A DNA stretch of 58,075 nucleotides. Origin: Marinobacter algicola DG893. Lineage in GTDB: Bacteria > Pseudomonadota > Gammaproteobacteria > Pseudomonadales > Oleiphilaceae. Position 1 is the stretch's first letter. Every line of letters begins with the position of its first letter. The stretch is taken from the NCBI RefSeq assembly GCF_000170835.1, contig NZ_ABCP01000023.1:1-58075 (forward strand). Reading direction: 5' to 3'. The notes below the pieces were generated by a model that was not told where the DNA came from, searched no databases, and saw only the letters and a program-made list of their open reading frames with translations. Made by a program: the position numbers and the translations under genes. Shown in pieces: positions 43,422 through 52,342 of this stretch.

Positions 43422-44098
43422 ATACCCTTCGAATCCTGATTGTTGAGGACGACCGGCAGATCGCCGAAATCCAGCGGCGGTTTGTCGAGCGACTCCAGAA
43501 CGTGGAGCTTTGCGGCATTGCCCACAGCCTGGGGGATGCCCGCGACCTTATTGACGTTATGGCGCCACATCTGATCCTGCTGGATATCTATTTTCCCGAT
43601 GGCAATGGGCTGGATCTGCTGCGCGAACTCCGGGCACGGGATAGCAGCAGTGACGTAATTCTTATCACCGCTGCCAAGGAAGTGGAACCGCTCAAAAGCG
43701 CCCTGCGCGGCGGCGTCTTCGACTACATTCTCAAGCCCCTGGTTTTCGAACGCCTTGAGGAAGCCGTCAACCGTTACCGGGACCACTTGCGGCAACTGTC
43801 CGGCCTAGTGCAAATCGCCCAGAAAGAAGTCGATGCCCTCCTGCCCAGAGGGTCAAGCGAAGCCGGTCAGCCCGTGCACACAGACAGGCTGCCCAAGGGC
43901 ATCGATAGCATCACGCTGGATAAAATTCGCGAGGTGGTTTCATCCGGCCAATGGAGCGCCGAGGAAGTCGGCCATGCCATGGGGGCATCCCGGACCACGG
44001 CACGGCGCTATCTTGAGTTTCTCGTGGGCCGGGGGGAGCTGACCGCGGAAGTCACCTACGGCAGCGTTGGACGGCCGGAAAGGCGGTATCACGCCTGA
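43418..44098 (+). CDS. CitB/DcuR-family response regulator
   Basis: A 226-residue regulator. The receiver domain has the acidic pair VEDDR, the phospho-acceptor Asp in LILLDIYFPDGNGLD (about 51-65), and KPL near 107. A C-terminal helix-turn-helix domain of the CitB type follows (WSAEEVGHAMGASRTTARRYLEFL, about 178-201). The start is TTG at 43418, overlapping the kinase stop by four bases with GGGGAG upstream. It probably activates tctCBA in response to external carboxylate. It is convergent with dctD, 16 bases apart. Confidence 0.88.
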   Translation: MNTLRILIVEDDRQIAEIQRRFVERLQNVELCGIAHSLGDARDLIDVMAPHLILLDIYFPDGNGLDLLRELRARDSSSDVILITAAKEVEPLKSALRGGVFDYILKPLVFERLEEAVNRYRDHLRQLSGLVQIAQKEVDALLPRGSSEAGQPVHTDRLPKGIDSITLDKIREVVSSGQWSAEEVGHAMGASRTTARRYLEFLVGRGELTAEVTYGSVGRPERRYHA

Positions 44099-44114
44099 CG
44101 CAACGCCTTCAGGC

Positions 44115-45467
44115 TCAATCCCGGAACTGCGCTTTGTCCAGCCCGTACTTCTTCATCTTGTCATACAGCGTCTTGCGGGCAATGCCTAGCTGGACCATGG
44201 TGTCCTTGATGCTGCCATGACAGGCATTGAGCGCGCTGACGACCGCTGACCGTTCAAAGTCGTCCATCATCTCGGACAGCGTCTGGCGCCCGGACACATT
44301 GGTGGTGACGGAGGAGTCGTTTTCGTCCAATGCGACCGGCCCCAGCAAAACGTAGCGTTCGGCCAGGTTTCTCAGCTCCCGCACGTTCCCCGGCCAGCTA
44401 TGCTGCATCAGACGCGCGGCCTGGCTGGCGTCCAGGGGTATGCTCTCGCGGTCGTAGCGGGCGGCCGCAATCAGCACGAAATGGTGGAACAGCACGGGAA
44501 TGTCATCCTTGCGCTCGCGCAGTGGCGGAATATCCAGCTTCACCACGTTCAGCCGATAGTACAGGTCGGCCCGGAACTCGCCCTCGTCGCTGAGCTGCTT
44601 CAGGTCGGCCTTGGTGGCAGCGATGATGCGGACATCCACATCCTGTACCTGGTTGCTGCCCAGGCGCTCAACACGTTGTTCTTCCAGCACTCTCAGCAAC
44701 TTGACCTGCAGGGCCATGGGCATGCTTTCCAGTTCATCCAGAAACAGGGTGCCCTTGTGAGCGTACTCGATTTTACCGATGCGGCGTTTGTCCGCACCGG
44801 TAAAGGCACCCGCTTCGTGGCCGAAAAGCTCGCTCTCGATCAGGTTTTCGGGCACCGCGCCACAGTTGATGGCAACGAAATTGTGGGAGCTTCGGGGGCT
44901 GTTCTCATGGATATAGCGGGCCAAGGCATCCTTCCCCGAACCGGTTTCGCCGTGCAACAGGATATTGGCGGAGATATCCAGTACCGGATCGATGGTTGCC
45001 ATCACTTTCTGCATACCGGCTGAATCCCCCAGAATCCTGGGGCCAGGCCGGGCCAGGTGCTTCAGTTGGGCTTTCAGCCGCCGGTTTTCCAGTGCCAGGT
45101 GACGTTTTTCCAGGGCGTGGCGAAGCAGCTCCAGGAGTTCATCGTGATCAAAAGGCTTTTCGATAAAATCGTAGGCGCCTTGCTGCATAGCGGTGACGGC
45201 CGTGCTGATATCGCCCTGCCCGGTCAGGATAATCACCGGGATGGTGTCATCCTTGGCGCGAATCCTGTCGAGCATTTCCAGGCCATCCATCCCCGGCATG
45301 TTGTAGTCACATAGCACCACGCCCTCGTAGTCCTGCGTAATGTTTTCAAGGCCAGATCGTGCATCCTCGAAACAGGCAACGGATAGATCTTCTAACGTAA
45401 GGGTCTGCGCGATGGCCTTGCGGATATGCGGGTCATCGTCCACAAAAATTACCGACGCCTCTGTCAT
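44115..45467 (-). CDS. dctD: C4-dicarboxylate response regulator DctD (sigma-54 activator)
   Basis: A 450-residue NtrC-family regulator with three domains. The receiver has the phospho-acceptor Asp54 in VVLCDYNMPGMDG. The AAA+ domain has Walker A GETGSGKD at 173-180, the sigma-54-contacting GAFTGA at 220-225, Walker B TLFLDELESM near 240-249, and the R-finger area. A Fis-type helix-turn-helix is at the end (IARKTLYDKMKKYGLD). It works with DctB, encoded upstream with a 4-base overlap. The canonical sigma-54 promoter at 50666-50681, ahead of a TRAP transporter, is its probable target. Confidence 0.93.
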   Translation of the reverse strand: MTEASVIFVDDDPHIRKAIAQTLTLEDLSVACFEDARSGLENITQDYEGVVLCDYNMPGMDGLEMLDRIRAKDDTIPVIILTGQGDISTAVTAMQQGAYDFIEKPFDHDELLELLRHALEKRHLALENRRLKAQLKHLARPGPRILGDSAGMQKVMATIDPVLDISANILLHGETGSGKDALARYIHENSPRSSHNFVAINCGAVPENLIESELFGHEAGAFTGADKRRIGKIEYAHKGTLFLDELESMPMALQVKLLRVLEEQRVERLGSNQVQDVDVRIIAATKADLKQLSDEGEFRADLYYRLNVVKLDIPPLRERKDDIPVLFHHFVLIAAARYDRESIPLDASQAARLMQHSWPGNVRELRNLAERYVLLGPVALDENDSSVTTNVSGRQTLSEMMDDFERSAVVSALNACHGSIKDTMVQLGIARKTLYDKMKKYGLDKAQFRD

Positions 45468-46399
45468 TCAGTGGCCTCCCGCTTTCTGAGTGCTAAAACA
45501 AACTCCGCGCCCGGTCCGTCGCTCCGGTTACGCCCCGTCAGACTGCCGCCAAGCGCATCCACGATCTGCCGGGATATTGAAAGGCCCAGCCCCAGCCCCT
45601 GCTTCACCGATTTGGTGGTGAAAAAAGGTTCGAAGATCCGCTCCGTACTGCCCGGCAGGCCCGAACCATTATCCCGCACAAGGCAATACCAATGCCCGTC
45701 ATCTTCTTCCACATCAATGGTGATCTCCGGCTGCTCTCTGCCTTCGACGGCCTGAATGGCGTTTGCCACCAGGTTCACCATAACCTGTTCGATCCGGATC
45801 AGATCTCCATGGCACTGCACTGGTTGTTCCGGGCGGTGCCATTGAATGGAGATATCGGATCGGCTCTCCTGCGCCGCCATTATCTTCAGGGCGCCGTCGA
45901 CCGATTGTCGCAAATCAACCAGTGCCGGTGGCCCTTCCGATTTTCGGGCGAACACCTTGAACTGACGGGTAAGCTCCGCCATTTTGTCACACAGGGTGAT
46001 GATCTCCGAAAGGTTGGCATCCACCATCTCCGTCGTTCCCTTCTCGAGGAACCGGCGGCTGTTGCGGGCATAGGTCTGAATCGCCGTCAGTGGCTGATTG
46101 ATTTCATGATTCAGGCCCGCAGACATCTGGCCAAGCACCGCCAGCTTGGCCGCCTGGATTAACTCGTGCTGGGTTTCACGGAGTTCATCGCGGGTTTTCT
46201 CCCGCTCGCGGATTTCATCCAGAAGTTGCTGGTTGGAGCGCTCAAGCTCCGCCGTTCTGCTGGCAACACTGCGCTCGAGCTGCTCTCCCCGGTAAGCCAA
46301 TTCCGCCTCCCGGCGGTAGCGCTCGCGCAAATACAACGACGCGAGCAACCGACCACGAAGATCGCCACGCCCACCGCTGCAAACCCGAGCCGACTCCAC
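45464..46399 (-). pseudogene. dctB: DctB sensor kinase, C-terminal part (frameshifted)
   Basis: The catalytic half of a DctB-type kinase: a coiled-coil segment (RREAELAYRGEQLERSVASR), the phospho-acceptor His in GLNHEINQPLTAIQTYAR, and a HATPase domain with VMVNLVANAIQAVEG, VRDNGSGLPG and QGLGLGLSISRQI. It is continuous with the N-terminal part (46159-47277) if one base is added near 46346-46353. The first roughly 16 residues of this frame (before GRLLASLYLRERY) are therefore not real. The stop overlaps the dctD start. The frameshift could be a sequencing error: nearby single-base deletions are also seen at bases 1-239. If real, the kinase is dead. Confidence 0.8.
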
Positions 46400-47277
46400 A
46401 CAACAGAGCGGGTACTGACCATGACTTGCAGTGTCCAGTCCAGGCGTGGCAGGGGTGTTCGCACCCTGAGATATTCGCGGCTCTCTCCATCGTTGTGAAT
46501 ACGCATGGTCCCTGCCCTGTCGGAAAGCCCCCAGGGTGACCCCAGGCTGTCGAAATCAATCGGTGAAAGCTCACGATCTGGGTAGCGCTGGCGGGATAGC
46601 TCACTGGGAGCGCCGGCTTTTTCACCGGTAAAGTTCCGGTACAGCCACTCGCTCTTGCTGGACAGGAAACTGATGCCAGCGTCGTCCAACACCACCATTT
46701 CCGAATCCTTCAGTGAGGCGGGGCGCCGCCACTGGGATTCCAGTTCATGCACCAGAACTTTCATGGCGATAACACCCAGAATCTCGCCGCTGTCACCGCG
46801 GACAGGATGGGAGAAATACAGTCCGCGGACATCAGAGGTGGTGCCCAGGGCAAAATAAATGGCGGAATCCCCGCTTGCCATGGCGTCCTGAAAATAGGGT
46901 CTGAAATCAAAATTTCGGCCCACGAAGCTGTCCCTGCGCAGATAGTTGTTGGCCGCGATCGTGGTTCCGGAGGCGTCCATAAGATAGACATCCGAGCTGC
47001 CGACGATGGTCGCCATACGCTGCATCTGGTCGTTAGCCCGCAAAAGTGTCCCTGGGTCACCCGGTGATGCCAGGGCTTCGGCCAACAGCGGATGCTCGGC
47101 CATCAACTCGGGGATGGGCACGTACCGGTTGAGCTCATTGGCCACAAGCTGACGATAGCGAAACGACTCTTCCACACTCTCCTGTTCAACCTGCCGGTAA
47201 CCGTACCAGCCACCCAACATCCATGAGCAGGCCAGAGTCACCAGAAAAACAAGAAACGCGATAATGCGGTAGGACAT
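46159..47277 (-). pseudogene. dctB: DctB sensor kinase, N-terminal part (frameshifted)
   Basis: The membrane and sensor half of DctB: a transmembrane helix at about 5-25 (IIAFLVFLVTLACSWMLGG) and a large periplasmic double-Cache sensor (about 30-290). The latter contains VYLMDASGTTIAANN, RRDSFVGRNFDFRPYFQDA, YFSHPVRGDSGEILGVIAMKV and VVLDDAGISFLSS. A second helix is near 298-312 (LGFAAVGVAIFVVG). Right after FVVG the reading shifts and about 58 Ser- and Arg-rich nonsense residues follow to the stop. The correct continuation (GRLLASLYLRERYRREAE) is in the frame of the other part. DctB senses C4-dicarboxylates and phosphorylates DctD. Confidence 0.8.
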
Positions 47278-47327
47278 ACACTCCGGTTCCTGAAAAATCG
47301 TTGAAAGCCGCTAGAGTATAGCCCTGT

Positions 47328-49508
47328 TCAGGTACTGGCCGGGCGCAGCTTGCTCTGACGCTGCGCCAGGAACGCAATGACCGCCAGGGCAATACCGCTG
47401 AGATCTGTCCATAAACCGCCTTCGATCATCAGCAGCGCCGCGCCAATCAGCAGAAGACGAGTGATCACACCAGCAGAGGCCCGGGCAAACCAGCCCAGCA
47501 CACCACCGGACAGCATATACACCCCGAACAGAGCGGTGATCAGTGCGCGGGCGATATCAAACCAGCCGGCATCCATCAGTAGCGCGCCGTTGTAGAAAAA
47601 CATGAAGGGCACGATGAACGCCGCAATACCAATGCGGAACGAGGCCACGGAGGTTTCCATCGCATTGGCGCCCGAGATTCCGGCAGCCGCGTAGGAGGCC
47701 AGGGCAACCGGCGGGGTAATGGCCGACACCACCGCAAAATAGAACACGAAGAAATGCGCGGTAAGCGGCTCAATGCCCAACTGGACCAGCCCCGGAGCGA
47801 CCACTGACGCGGCAACCGCGTAGGCGGCGGTGGTTGGCATACCCATACCCAAGAGGATGGAAATGAACATGGCGAAGATCAGAGCCAGCAATTGGCTGGC
47901 TTCGGCCACATCCAGCAGCAACACGGAGAACCGCGCTCCAACACCGGTCAGGGAAATCACGCCCACAATCACACCGGCCGCCGCACACACCACGATGATC
48001 TGGATGGCCATGTAGGACGCAATCTCCAGCGCCTCAAGGATCTTCCGTATGCCCATTTTGTTGGGTGAGAACCAACTGACAACAGCGGCAGACACGGTAG
48101 CAAGCGTACCGGCCCGTATCACCGAATAGCCCATAAACAGAGCAACAATCAAAATGATGATGGGCACAAACAGGTAGCACTGTTTCACCATGGTCTTGAG
48201 CTTGGGCAGCTCATCCTCGCGCATGCCTCGCATGCCGGTCTTCGCCGCCTCAAAGTCCACCATGAAATAGACCGAGGCGAAGTAAAGAATGGCCGGGATG
48301 ATCGCCGCAATGGCAATTTCTGTGTAGGGAATACCGGTGATCTCAGCCATGATGAAGGCGCCCGCCCCCATAATCGGTGGCATGATCTGCCCACCGGTTG
48401 AGGCCGCCGCTTCCACGGCCCCTGCCGACTGTTTGCTGTAGCCCACCTTTTTCATCAGCGGAATGGTCAGGGAACCGGTGGAGACCACGTTGCCGGCGCT
48501 GGTGCCGTTGATCATACCCATCAGGCCGGAGGCAAAAATCGACACCTTGGCCGGGCCACCTCGGGTGCGGCCCGCCGCAGCGAAGGCGAAATTCACGAAA
48601 TAATCCCCCACCTTTGATGCCTGCAGGAAGGCAGCAAAGACGATAAACAGGATGATGTAGGTCGACGACACGGCGGTGGTTGGGCCGAGGATACCAGCGT
48701 CGGTATACACCTGGCTGAAAAAGCGCTGGACCGACAGGCCCGGATACCCCAGGAAGCCGGGCAGATAGGGGCCAAGGAAGACATACACCAGGAACACCAG
48801 CCCGATAACGACCAGAGCCAGACCTGCCACCCGGCGAGTCAACTCCATGATCAGGGCCGTGCCGGCAATGGCGGCGAATGAAATGCCGACCGGCGCAAAC
48901 GAGGTGCCCGTGGACATGCGCATCGAGGTGTTATAAACCACCAGGAAATAGGCGGCGACCGCCACCGAACACACAATCAGCACCAGATCCGGCACACTGA
49001 AGCGGGAACGCTCACGCTGGTGAAACCAGCTCATCACGATACCGATCGCACTGGCGGCCAACAGCGGCCAGCCAAAGTGCCAGGTTTCGAGGTCAACAGG
49101 AATTCTTAGCGTGCCACCCAGAATCATCTGGTGGAACGAAAATGTCTGGTACAGCGCGTATACCGCCGGCACCATGGCCAGGGCGCCGATCCAGGTTGTC
49201 CAGCGATGGCGTGCGGGGCCTTCTTCGGCGGAGACAAAACGGGCACCGGCAAACAGGATGAAGCCCAACACCAGCGCGCCCGCAATATGCACAATCCGGA
49301 ACGACCAGGTTTCCAGCGGTGCGATGTTCAAGCTGTAAAGATGGAACGACGAGTAAGCGATGGCCAGCAACGTCACAAATTTCAGCATGCCACCTTTAAA
49401 CAGGCGGCGATTGGCCTCGACCGGCTCTTCATCGACATCGTGGGCCAGGACGTGGTCATCGCCAATGTCGTTCACCGGGTGTTCTTCGGGGTGTTGTTTG
49501 TCAGTCAT
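47328..49508 (-). CDS. TRAP transporter fused permease (DctQM, TAXI type)
   Basis: A 726-residue membrane protein that fuses the small (4-helix) and large (12-helix) TRAP permease subunits, as usual for TAXI-type systems. A soluble acidic N-terminus (1-35) precedes about 16-19 hydrophobic helices. Large-subunit motifs include GLMGMINGTSAGNVVSTGSLTIPLM, AAASTGGQIMPPIMGAGAFI and LGMGMPTTAAYAVAASVVAPGL. It works with the TAXI binding protein encoded upstream (gap of 90 bases containing a small hairpin). The substrate is not known; C4-dicarboxylate or glutamate is an inference from the family and from dctBD next door. Confidence 0.92.
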   Translation of the reverse strand: MTDKQHPEEHPVNDIGDDHVLAHDVDEEPVEANRRLFKGGMLKFVTLLAIAYSSFHLYSLNIAPLETWSFRIVHIAGALVLGFILFAGARFVSAEEGPARHRWTTWIGALAMVPAVYALYQTFSFHQMILGGTLRIPVDLETWHFGWPLLAASAIGIVMSWFHQRERSRFSVPDLVLIVCSVAVAAYFLVVYNTSMRMSTGTSFAPVGISFAAIAGTALIMELTRRVAGLALVVIGLVFLVYVFLGPYLPGFLGYPGLSVQRFFSQVYTDAGILGPTTAVSSTYIILFIVFAAFLQASKVGDYFVNFAFAAAGRTRGGPAKVSIFASGLMGMINGTSAGNVVSTGSLTIPLMKKVGYSKQSAGAVEAAASTGGQIMPPIMGAGAFIMAEITGIPYTEIAIAAIIPAILYFASVYFMVDFEAAKTGMRGMREDELPKLKTMVKQCYLFVPIIILIVALFMGYSVIRAGTLATVSAAVVSWFSPNKMGIRKILEALEIASYMAIQIIVVCAAAGVIVGVISLTGVGARFSVLLLDVAEASQLLALIFAMFISILLGMGMPTTAAYAVAASVVAPGLVQLGIEPLTAHFFVFYFAVVSAITPPVALASYAAAGISGANAMETSVASFRIGIAAFIVPFMFFYNGALLMDAGWFDIARALITALFGVYMLSGGVLGWFARASAGVITRLLLIGAALLMIEGGLWTDLSGIALAVIAFLAQRQSKLRPAST

Positions 49509-49535
49509 GATAGACCCTGCTCACGGGAAAACGGG

Positions 49536-49552
49536 GCCGGCTGTTCGCCGGC
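49536..49552 (-). other. Hairpin between binding-protein and permease genes
   Basis: GCCGGC (49536-49541) and GCCGGC (49547-49552) form a 6-bp stem with a five-base loop, in the 90-base gap between the TAXI binding-protein stop and the permease start. It may protect or attenuate the transcript, favouring the binding protein. No T-run follows, except TTTT a few bases later. Confidence 0.4.
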
Positions 49553-49598
49553 TTTGCTCAGGAGGGCCACCGCCGTGGCTCTCCCGCACACACGATGG

Positions 49599-50579
49599 TT
49601 ACTGATTGATCTTGCTGTCTTCGATCGTGTAACCGTTTTCGTTGAACCAACGAGCTGCGCCGGGATGCCATTGCAGGACGTTGTTCTTCGTGTAGTTTTC
49701 CGGAACGGAGTTTTTGGCGGCCTTGTGGATGGACACCATCTTGTCGTTGTTCTCCATGGTCAGCTTGGTAATTTCATACACAAAGCTCTCCGGCATGTCG
49801 CAGTTGACCATGGCGAAGTTCCACATGGACACCACGCGGGACGGCTCATTCAGGGACTGGTAGGTGCTGGCTGGAATGGTGAATTCCGATACGGGGAAAT
49901 TATCCGTCACCTTCTTCGCCTCTTCATCCGTCATGCCGATGATGGTCACATCGGTCTGTACTTCCAACTGGCTGACCGCCGGAATCGGAATGCCGGCTGC
50001 AAAGGCCACCACGTCAATCAGGCCATCCTGCAACTGCCCACCCAGATCGGACCAGCTACCGTTACGGCGCTCAAAATTGACGCCCAGGGTTTCCATGATG
50101 CGGGGGAAATAGGTGTCGGATGTGGAGCCGGCCGGCCCGAATCCAATGGTGGCACCGTCGGGAATATCAGAGATGGACGTGATGCCGGAACTGGAAAGTG
50201 CGGTGACGGAAAACGGCGTTTCATACATGGGAAACATCGCGCACACATTGTCCATTTTCATGCCCGGTGCCAGTGGGCTGTTACCGTCGATGGATTCCTG
50301 CGCCGGCCCCATGGTGGTCAGGCCGAACTTCAGATCGCCAGTATGAACCAGCGCCATATTCTGCATTGGGCCACCGGTAATTTCTGCACCGCCGGACACG
50401 CCCAGATTCTCGGCCACAAAGTTTGCCCATCCTGACCCATACGCGAAGTAGGTTCCCCCCTGACTTGCGGTACCGACCGTGAAGTTATCCGGCCAATCAG
50501 ACCGGTCCTGTGCAATGGCGGGACTGGTCACGGCAAACGTTGAGACAAATGCCATGGCAATGACGGATTGGGTTTTCAT
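49599..50579 (-). CDS. TAXI-family TRAP solute-binding protein
   Basis: A 326-residue periplasmic binding protein of the TAXI type. A signal peptide (MKTQSVIAMAFVSTFAVTSPAIA) is followed by the family hallmark VGTASQGGTYFAYGSGWA near 35 and EITGGPMQNMALVHTGDLKFGL near 65-85. Later come IGFGPAGSTSDTYFPRIM and IDVVAFAAGIPIPAVSQ. It delivers an organic acid to the fused TRAP permease encoded downstream. The start at 50579 was preferred over an upstream ATG at 50648 because the signal peptide begins there and GGGAGC precedes it. The sigma-54 promoter lies 87-102 bases upstream. Confidence 0.9.
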   Translation of the reverse strand: MKTQSVIAMAFVSTFAVTSPAIAQDRSDWPDNFTVGTASQGGTYFAYGSGWANFVAENLGVSGGAEITGGPMQNMALVHTGDLKFGLTTMGPAQESIDGNSPLAPGMKMDNVCAMFPMYETPFSVTALSSSGITSISDIPDGATIGFGPAGSTSDTYFPRIMETLGVNFERRNGSWSDLGGQLQDGLIDVVAFAAGIPIPAVSQLEVQTDVTIIGMTDEEAKKVTDNFPVSEFTIPASTYQSLNEPSRVVSMWNFAMVNCDMPESFVYEITKLTMENNDKMVSIHKAAKNSVPENYTKNNVLQWHPGAARWFNENGYTIEDSKINQ

Positions 50580-50665
50580 AGAGAATGCTCCCGTTTCGTT
50601 GTGTTTGTTGGGTGCTAGAACGGAGCCCAGCAGGTTCCGGTTGGACACTTACAGCAACGAACACG

Positions 50666-50681
50666 AGCAACTAACAGGCCA
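50666..50681 (-). promoter_or_regulatory. Sigma-54 promoter of the TAXI-TRAP operon
   Basis: On the minus strand the bases read TGGCCTGTTAGTTGCT: GG and GC are separated by 10 bases, and the TTGC of the -12 element is perfect. It matches TGGCAC-N5-TTGC closely. Transcription would begin about 75 bases before the binding-protein start. DctD, encoded 5 kb away, is the expected activator. Confidence 0.75.
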
Positions 50682-50776
50682 GATAAAATAAATAATTGAT
50701 TTTAATAGTATTTAAAAATCAGGATGGGGCAGACTTAGCGTTAGCGGGTAATATTCTACCCATTTCCAGGAGGGTA

Positions 50777-50796
50777 ATGGGTGGACATCCACCCAT
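50777..50796. promoter_or_regulatory. 20-bp palindrome upstream of the sigma-54 promoter
   Basis: ATGGGTGGA and TCCACCCAT with a CA spacer, plus a third ACCCATTT at 50757-50764. It lies about 120-140 bases ahead of the predicted start site, the normal place for an enhancer of a sigma-54 activator. A transcription-end hairpin of the preceding gene (no T-run) is an alternative. Confidence 0.5.
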
Positions 50797-50819
50797 TTTG
50801 CACGACACAAGCCGTGTAA

Positions 50820-51809
50820 TCAGGCTTTACCCTGCTTACTGGAACTCGAATAGTTCTCCCAGACCAGAATCGCCGCAGCCAGATCTTCAAGCGAAACACC
50901 CACGGACTTAAACAGCGTAATGGCATCATCATCGGCGCGCCCAGTACGAGCACCACTTGCCAGTTCAGACAGCTCCGCCTGAATTTGTTCCATGTCAAAA
51001 ACGCCGTCGTTCACAGCAAAGTGCAGATCTCCTGCTTCGCCTTTAGCGCCTGCATAGGAGTCAACAAAGACATCAGAACGAGCAACGCATTCGCTGTCGG
51101 TTTCCCTCATGTCCTTACGAAATGCCCCCACCAGATCCAGATGCGTTCCGGGTTTCAGCCATTCACCCTGAATCATGGGTTTGGTTGAGAGCGTCGCCGC
51201 ACTGACGATATCAGCCTCTGGAACCACCGACGCAAGGTTGTCGGTAGCGGTGACGGACTCAAACGCCGCCTGCCCTTTGTTGTAACCCGAGTACGACCGC
51301 GCCAGGTCCTCCGCTTTGCTTAGATTGCGGCCGTACACCACAACCCGGCGAATCGGCCGTACCGACGCATGGGCTTCAATCAACATTGGCGCCAGCTTGC
51401 CAGTGCCCACGACGACCAATGTCTCAGCATCTTCACGGGCCAGATAGCGGGCTGCCAGAGCGGAGGCCGCGGCAGTGCGGCGGCGGGTCAGCTCACTGCC
51501 ATCGATACAGGCCAGGGGCTGGCCCGTGGCGCCGTCGCTCAGGAGGTAGACGCCGCTGATCGCGGGCATGCCATGATTCGCATTCTGGGGGAAAACGTTC
51601 ACCATCTTCACACCAAGATAGCCCGGCTGTTTGCCCTTATCTTCCCAGGCCGGCATCAGCAGCATCGTGGCCTCCCCGTCCTGACGTTCAACCGCATGAT
51701 GGTGGCGAGGTGGTGTTACGATACCGCCAGCGAAAGCGCGTTCCAACTGGTCGACAAGCGCATTCCAGGGCAGGTTTTCTGCGACGACTTCAGAGTCGAG
51801 TATTTGCAT
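50820..51809 (-). CDS. Ornithine cyclodeaminase/mu-crystallin family protein
   Basis: A 329-residue NAD(P)-dependent enzyme of the ornithine cyclodeaminase/mu-crystallin family. The dinucleotide fold is seen around LVVVGTGKLAPMLIEAHASV (about 131-150), with substrate-side residues in RRTAAASALAARYL. Members act as ornithine cyclodeaminases, alanine dehydrogenases or delta1-pyrroline-2-carboxylate reductases, and sequence alone does not separate them. The last is common in marine bacteria that use hydroxyproline. It lies just upstream of the TAXI-TRAP operon on the same strand, so its substrate might be what that transporter imports (speculative). Confidence 0.8.
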   Translation of the reverse strand: MQILDSEVVAENLPWNALVDQLERAFAGGIVTPPRHHHAVERQDGEATMLLMPAWEDKGKQPGYLGVKMVNVFPQNANHGMPAISGVYLLSDGATGQPLACIDGSELTRRRTAAASALAARYLAREDAETLVVVGTGKLAPMLIEAHASVRPIRRVVVYGRNLSKAEDLARSYSGYNKGQAAFESVTATDNLASVVPEADIVSAATLSTKPMIQGEWLKPGTHLDLVGAFRKDMRETDSECVARSDVFVDSYAGAKGEAGDLHFAVNDGVFDMEQIQAELSELASGARTGRADDDAITLFKSVGVSLEDLAAAILVWENYSSSSKQGKA

Positions 51810-51902
51810 ACGTTGAGTTCCCGTTCAGGGTGCCTGCAAGCAGACACCCGTGATGAATGGTTTACAGAGGCGAACCACCCAGCCACCTTCAGCACCAAGC
51901 AC

Positions 51903-52328
51903 TTACCACCGTCCCTGCAATGTCGCGACAACGCAGCGACTGCCAGCGTTGTTCCGGTGTTCACAAAGATAGATCCCCTGCCAAGTGCCAAGAGCAAGGC
52001 GTCCATCGTTCACTGGAATGGTCAGTGACGGGCCAACCAGAACGCTTTTTATATGAGCCGGCATGTCGTCCGGGCCTTCCATGGTGTGCTCATAGTGGGG
52101 CGCGTTCTCGGGCACCATCACATTGAAATGGCGTTCCAGATCGCCGCGTACATCCGGGTCGGCGTTTTCGTTAATCGCCAGGGAGGCCGAGGTGTGTTGG
52201 ATAAACAGATGCAAAAGCCCCACCTGGCAGTTTTGCAGGGCCGGCGCCTGGGCCAGGATTTCATCGGTCACCAGATGAAAGCCCCTGGGCTGGGGCGCCA
52301 GTTCGATAAAGGTCTGATCCCAGATCAT
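51903..52328 (-). CDS. YjbQ/UPF0047 family protein
   Basis: A 141-residue protein of the YjbQ (UPF0047) family, associated with weak thiamine-phosphate synthase activity in some members. Conserved blocks are GLLHLFIQHTSASLAINENADPDVR (about 37-60), PENAPHYEHT, and DGRLALGTWQGIYLCEHR with the conserved Trp and Glu-His. The start ATG at 52328 follows GAGG; an alternative TTG is two codons upstream. It follows the AstE-like gene by 14 bases and may belong to that operon. The physiological role is unknown. Confidence 0.9.
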   Translation of the reverse strand: MIWDQTFIELAPQPRGFHLVTDEILAQAPALQNCQVGLLHLFIQHTSASLAINENADPDVRGDLERHFNVMVPENAPHYEHTMEGPDDMPAHIKSVLVGPSLTIPVNDGRLALGTWQGIYLCEHRNNAGSRCVVATLQGRW

Positions 52329-52342
52329 GTCCAACCTCGTTT

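Noticed and set aside
44093..44114. GCCTGA/TCAGGC inverted repeat between the CitB-like regulator and dctD
   Set aside because: Six-pair stem, ten-base loop and no T-run; too weak to call a terminator.
49131..50435. A 434-codon open frame on the plus strand opposite the TRAP permease and TAXI genes
   Set aside because: The minus-strand genes here have clear families, signal peptide and hallmark motifs. The long opposite frame has low-complexity His/Arg/Gly content and no start signal.
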